A program made the position numbers and the translations under genes. A DNA stretch of 64,000 bases from Kitasatospora arboriphila (GTDB lineage Bacteria > Actinomycetota > Actinomycetes > Mycobacteriales > Mycobacteriaceae). The DNA lies in assembly GCF_000717275.1 (NCBI RefSeq), contig NZ_JNYV01000002.1:868001-932000 (forward strand), in the 5' to 3' direction. Position 1 is the first letter of the stretch; every line of letters starts with the position of its first letter. Shown piece by piece: positions 63,877 through 64,000 of this stretch. Under the pieces are notes generated by a model. That model had not been told where the DNA came from, made no database searches, and was given only the letters and a program-made list of their open reading frames with translations.

Positions 63877-64000
63877 ATGACCATTTCAGGGTCAGTGGCA
63901 ATAGTGACCGGCGGCGCCGGCGGGCTGGGCGAGGCAGTGGTCCGTCGACTGCACGCTGAAGGCGTGAAAGTGGTGATCGCTGATCTGGCAGACGACAAGG
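63877..64000 (+). CDS. SDR family oxidoreductase, cut by the window end
   Basis: 41 codons visible from ATG at 63877, placed nine bases after AAGGAG; ATG 63868 is too close to that site. It opens MTISGSVAIVTGGAGGLGEA, the NAD-binding TGGAGGLG loop, and IADLADDK after strand 2 suggests NAD. It is probably a type-2 3-hydroxyacyl-CoA dehydrogenase, continuing the operon. Confidence 0.8.
   Translation, partial: MTISGSVAIVTGGAGGLGEAVVRRLHAEGVKVVIADLADDK

Overview
The window is a high-GC, gene-dense actinobacterial chromosome segment. GTG starts, ATGA/GTGA overlaps, many acyl-CoA enzyme paralogues and TetR/FadR-type regulators fit a mycolic-acid actinobacterium (Rhodococcus, Gordonia or Mycobacterium-like). 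I cannot assign a genus from sequence alone. Nearly all of it after about 6.5 kb looks like one large accessory catabolic region for a CoA-activated carboxylic acid. I count nine crotonase (enoyl-CoA hydratase/isomerase) genes, eight SDR dehydrogenases (one cut by the window edge), five adenylate-forming CoA-ligase-like proteins, four hotdog thioesterases, two thiolases, one Ltp-type thiolase-like aldolase with a DUF35 partner, two acyl-CoA dehydrogenases plus a remnant, one CaiB-type CoA transferase, a P450 with a PDR-type reductase, an LLM flavin enzyme and two CocE/NonD hydrolases.

Layout. 1-3.9 kb is a graveyard: a frameshifted AlbA_2-type gene, a two-gene unit (80-aa protein plus membrane protein), a broken GH3 beta-glucosidase start, and what looks like the 3' half of a tRNA-Arg with its terminator. 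3.9-6.4 kb (-) encodes a GNAT plus acyl-CoA-synthetase-like fusion of PatZ type. 6.7-10.3 kb (+) holds a truncated ligase-like protein, a CocE-type hydrolase and an SDR. 10.3-19.8 kb (-) is a long run of coupled genes: SDR, crotonase, P450, crotonase, nitronate monooxygenase-like enzyme, NmrA-like protein, reductase, CoA ligase, acyl-CoA dehydrogenase scrap and TesB. 19.9-24.0 kb (+) holds a crotonase, a TetR, a PaaK-like ligase and an SDR.

24.2-26.0 kb is a decayed copy of the importer locus at 35.8-41.9 kb: remnants of its FadR-type regulator and LivF, the same operator, and an intact solute-binding protein. 26.2-32.1 kb carries a second CocE hydrolase (-), a TetR (-) and a ligase-crotonase-SDR operon (+). 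32.4-35.8 kb carries a TesB (-), a crotonase and a thiolase. 35.8-41.9 kb is a FadR-type regulator and a branched-chain-amino-acid-type ABC importer in which LivH, LivM and LivG are one 977-aa polypeptide. 42.0-54.6 kb holds a crotonase, an SDR (-), an Ltp-DUF35-LLM-SDR-NTF2 operon, three regulators, and thioesterase, thiolase, thioesterase and ligase genes. 54.7-58.3 kb (-) holds a lipocalin-like protein, a CoA transferase and an acyl-CoA dehydrogenase. 58.3-64 kb (+) holds a crotonase, an amidohydrolase-like protein, an SDR, two crotonases, an acyl-CoA dehydrogenase and the start of another SDR.

A plausible scheme, by inference, is: hydrolase releases or importer takes up an acid; ligases make CoA esters; P450, LLM enzyme and SDRs oxidise rings or branches; dehydrogenases, crotonases and SDRs run beta-oxidation; thiolases or the Ltp/DUF35 retro-aldolase release short acyl-CoAs. 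The retro-aldolase suggests a branched (tertiary hydroxyl) or alicyclic intermediate, as in steroid or terpenoid side chains, but the substrate is not readable from the sequence. Pairs of paralogues throughout (CocE, TesB, LivK, FadR, dehydrogenases, SDRs, crotonases) suggest that the region grew by duplication.
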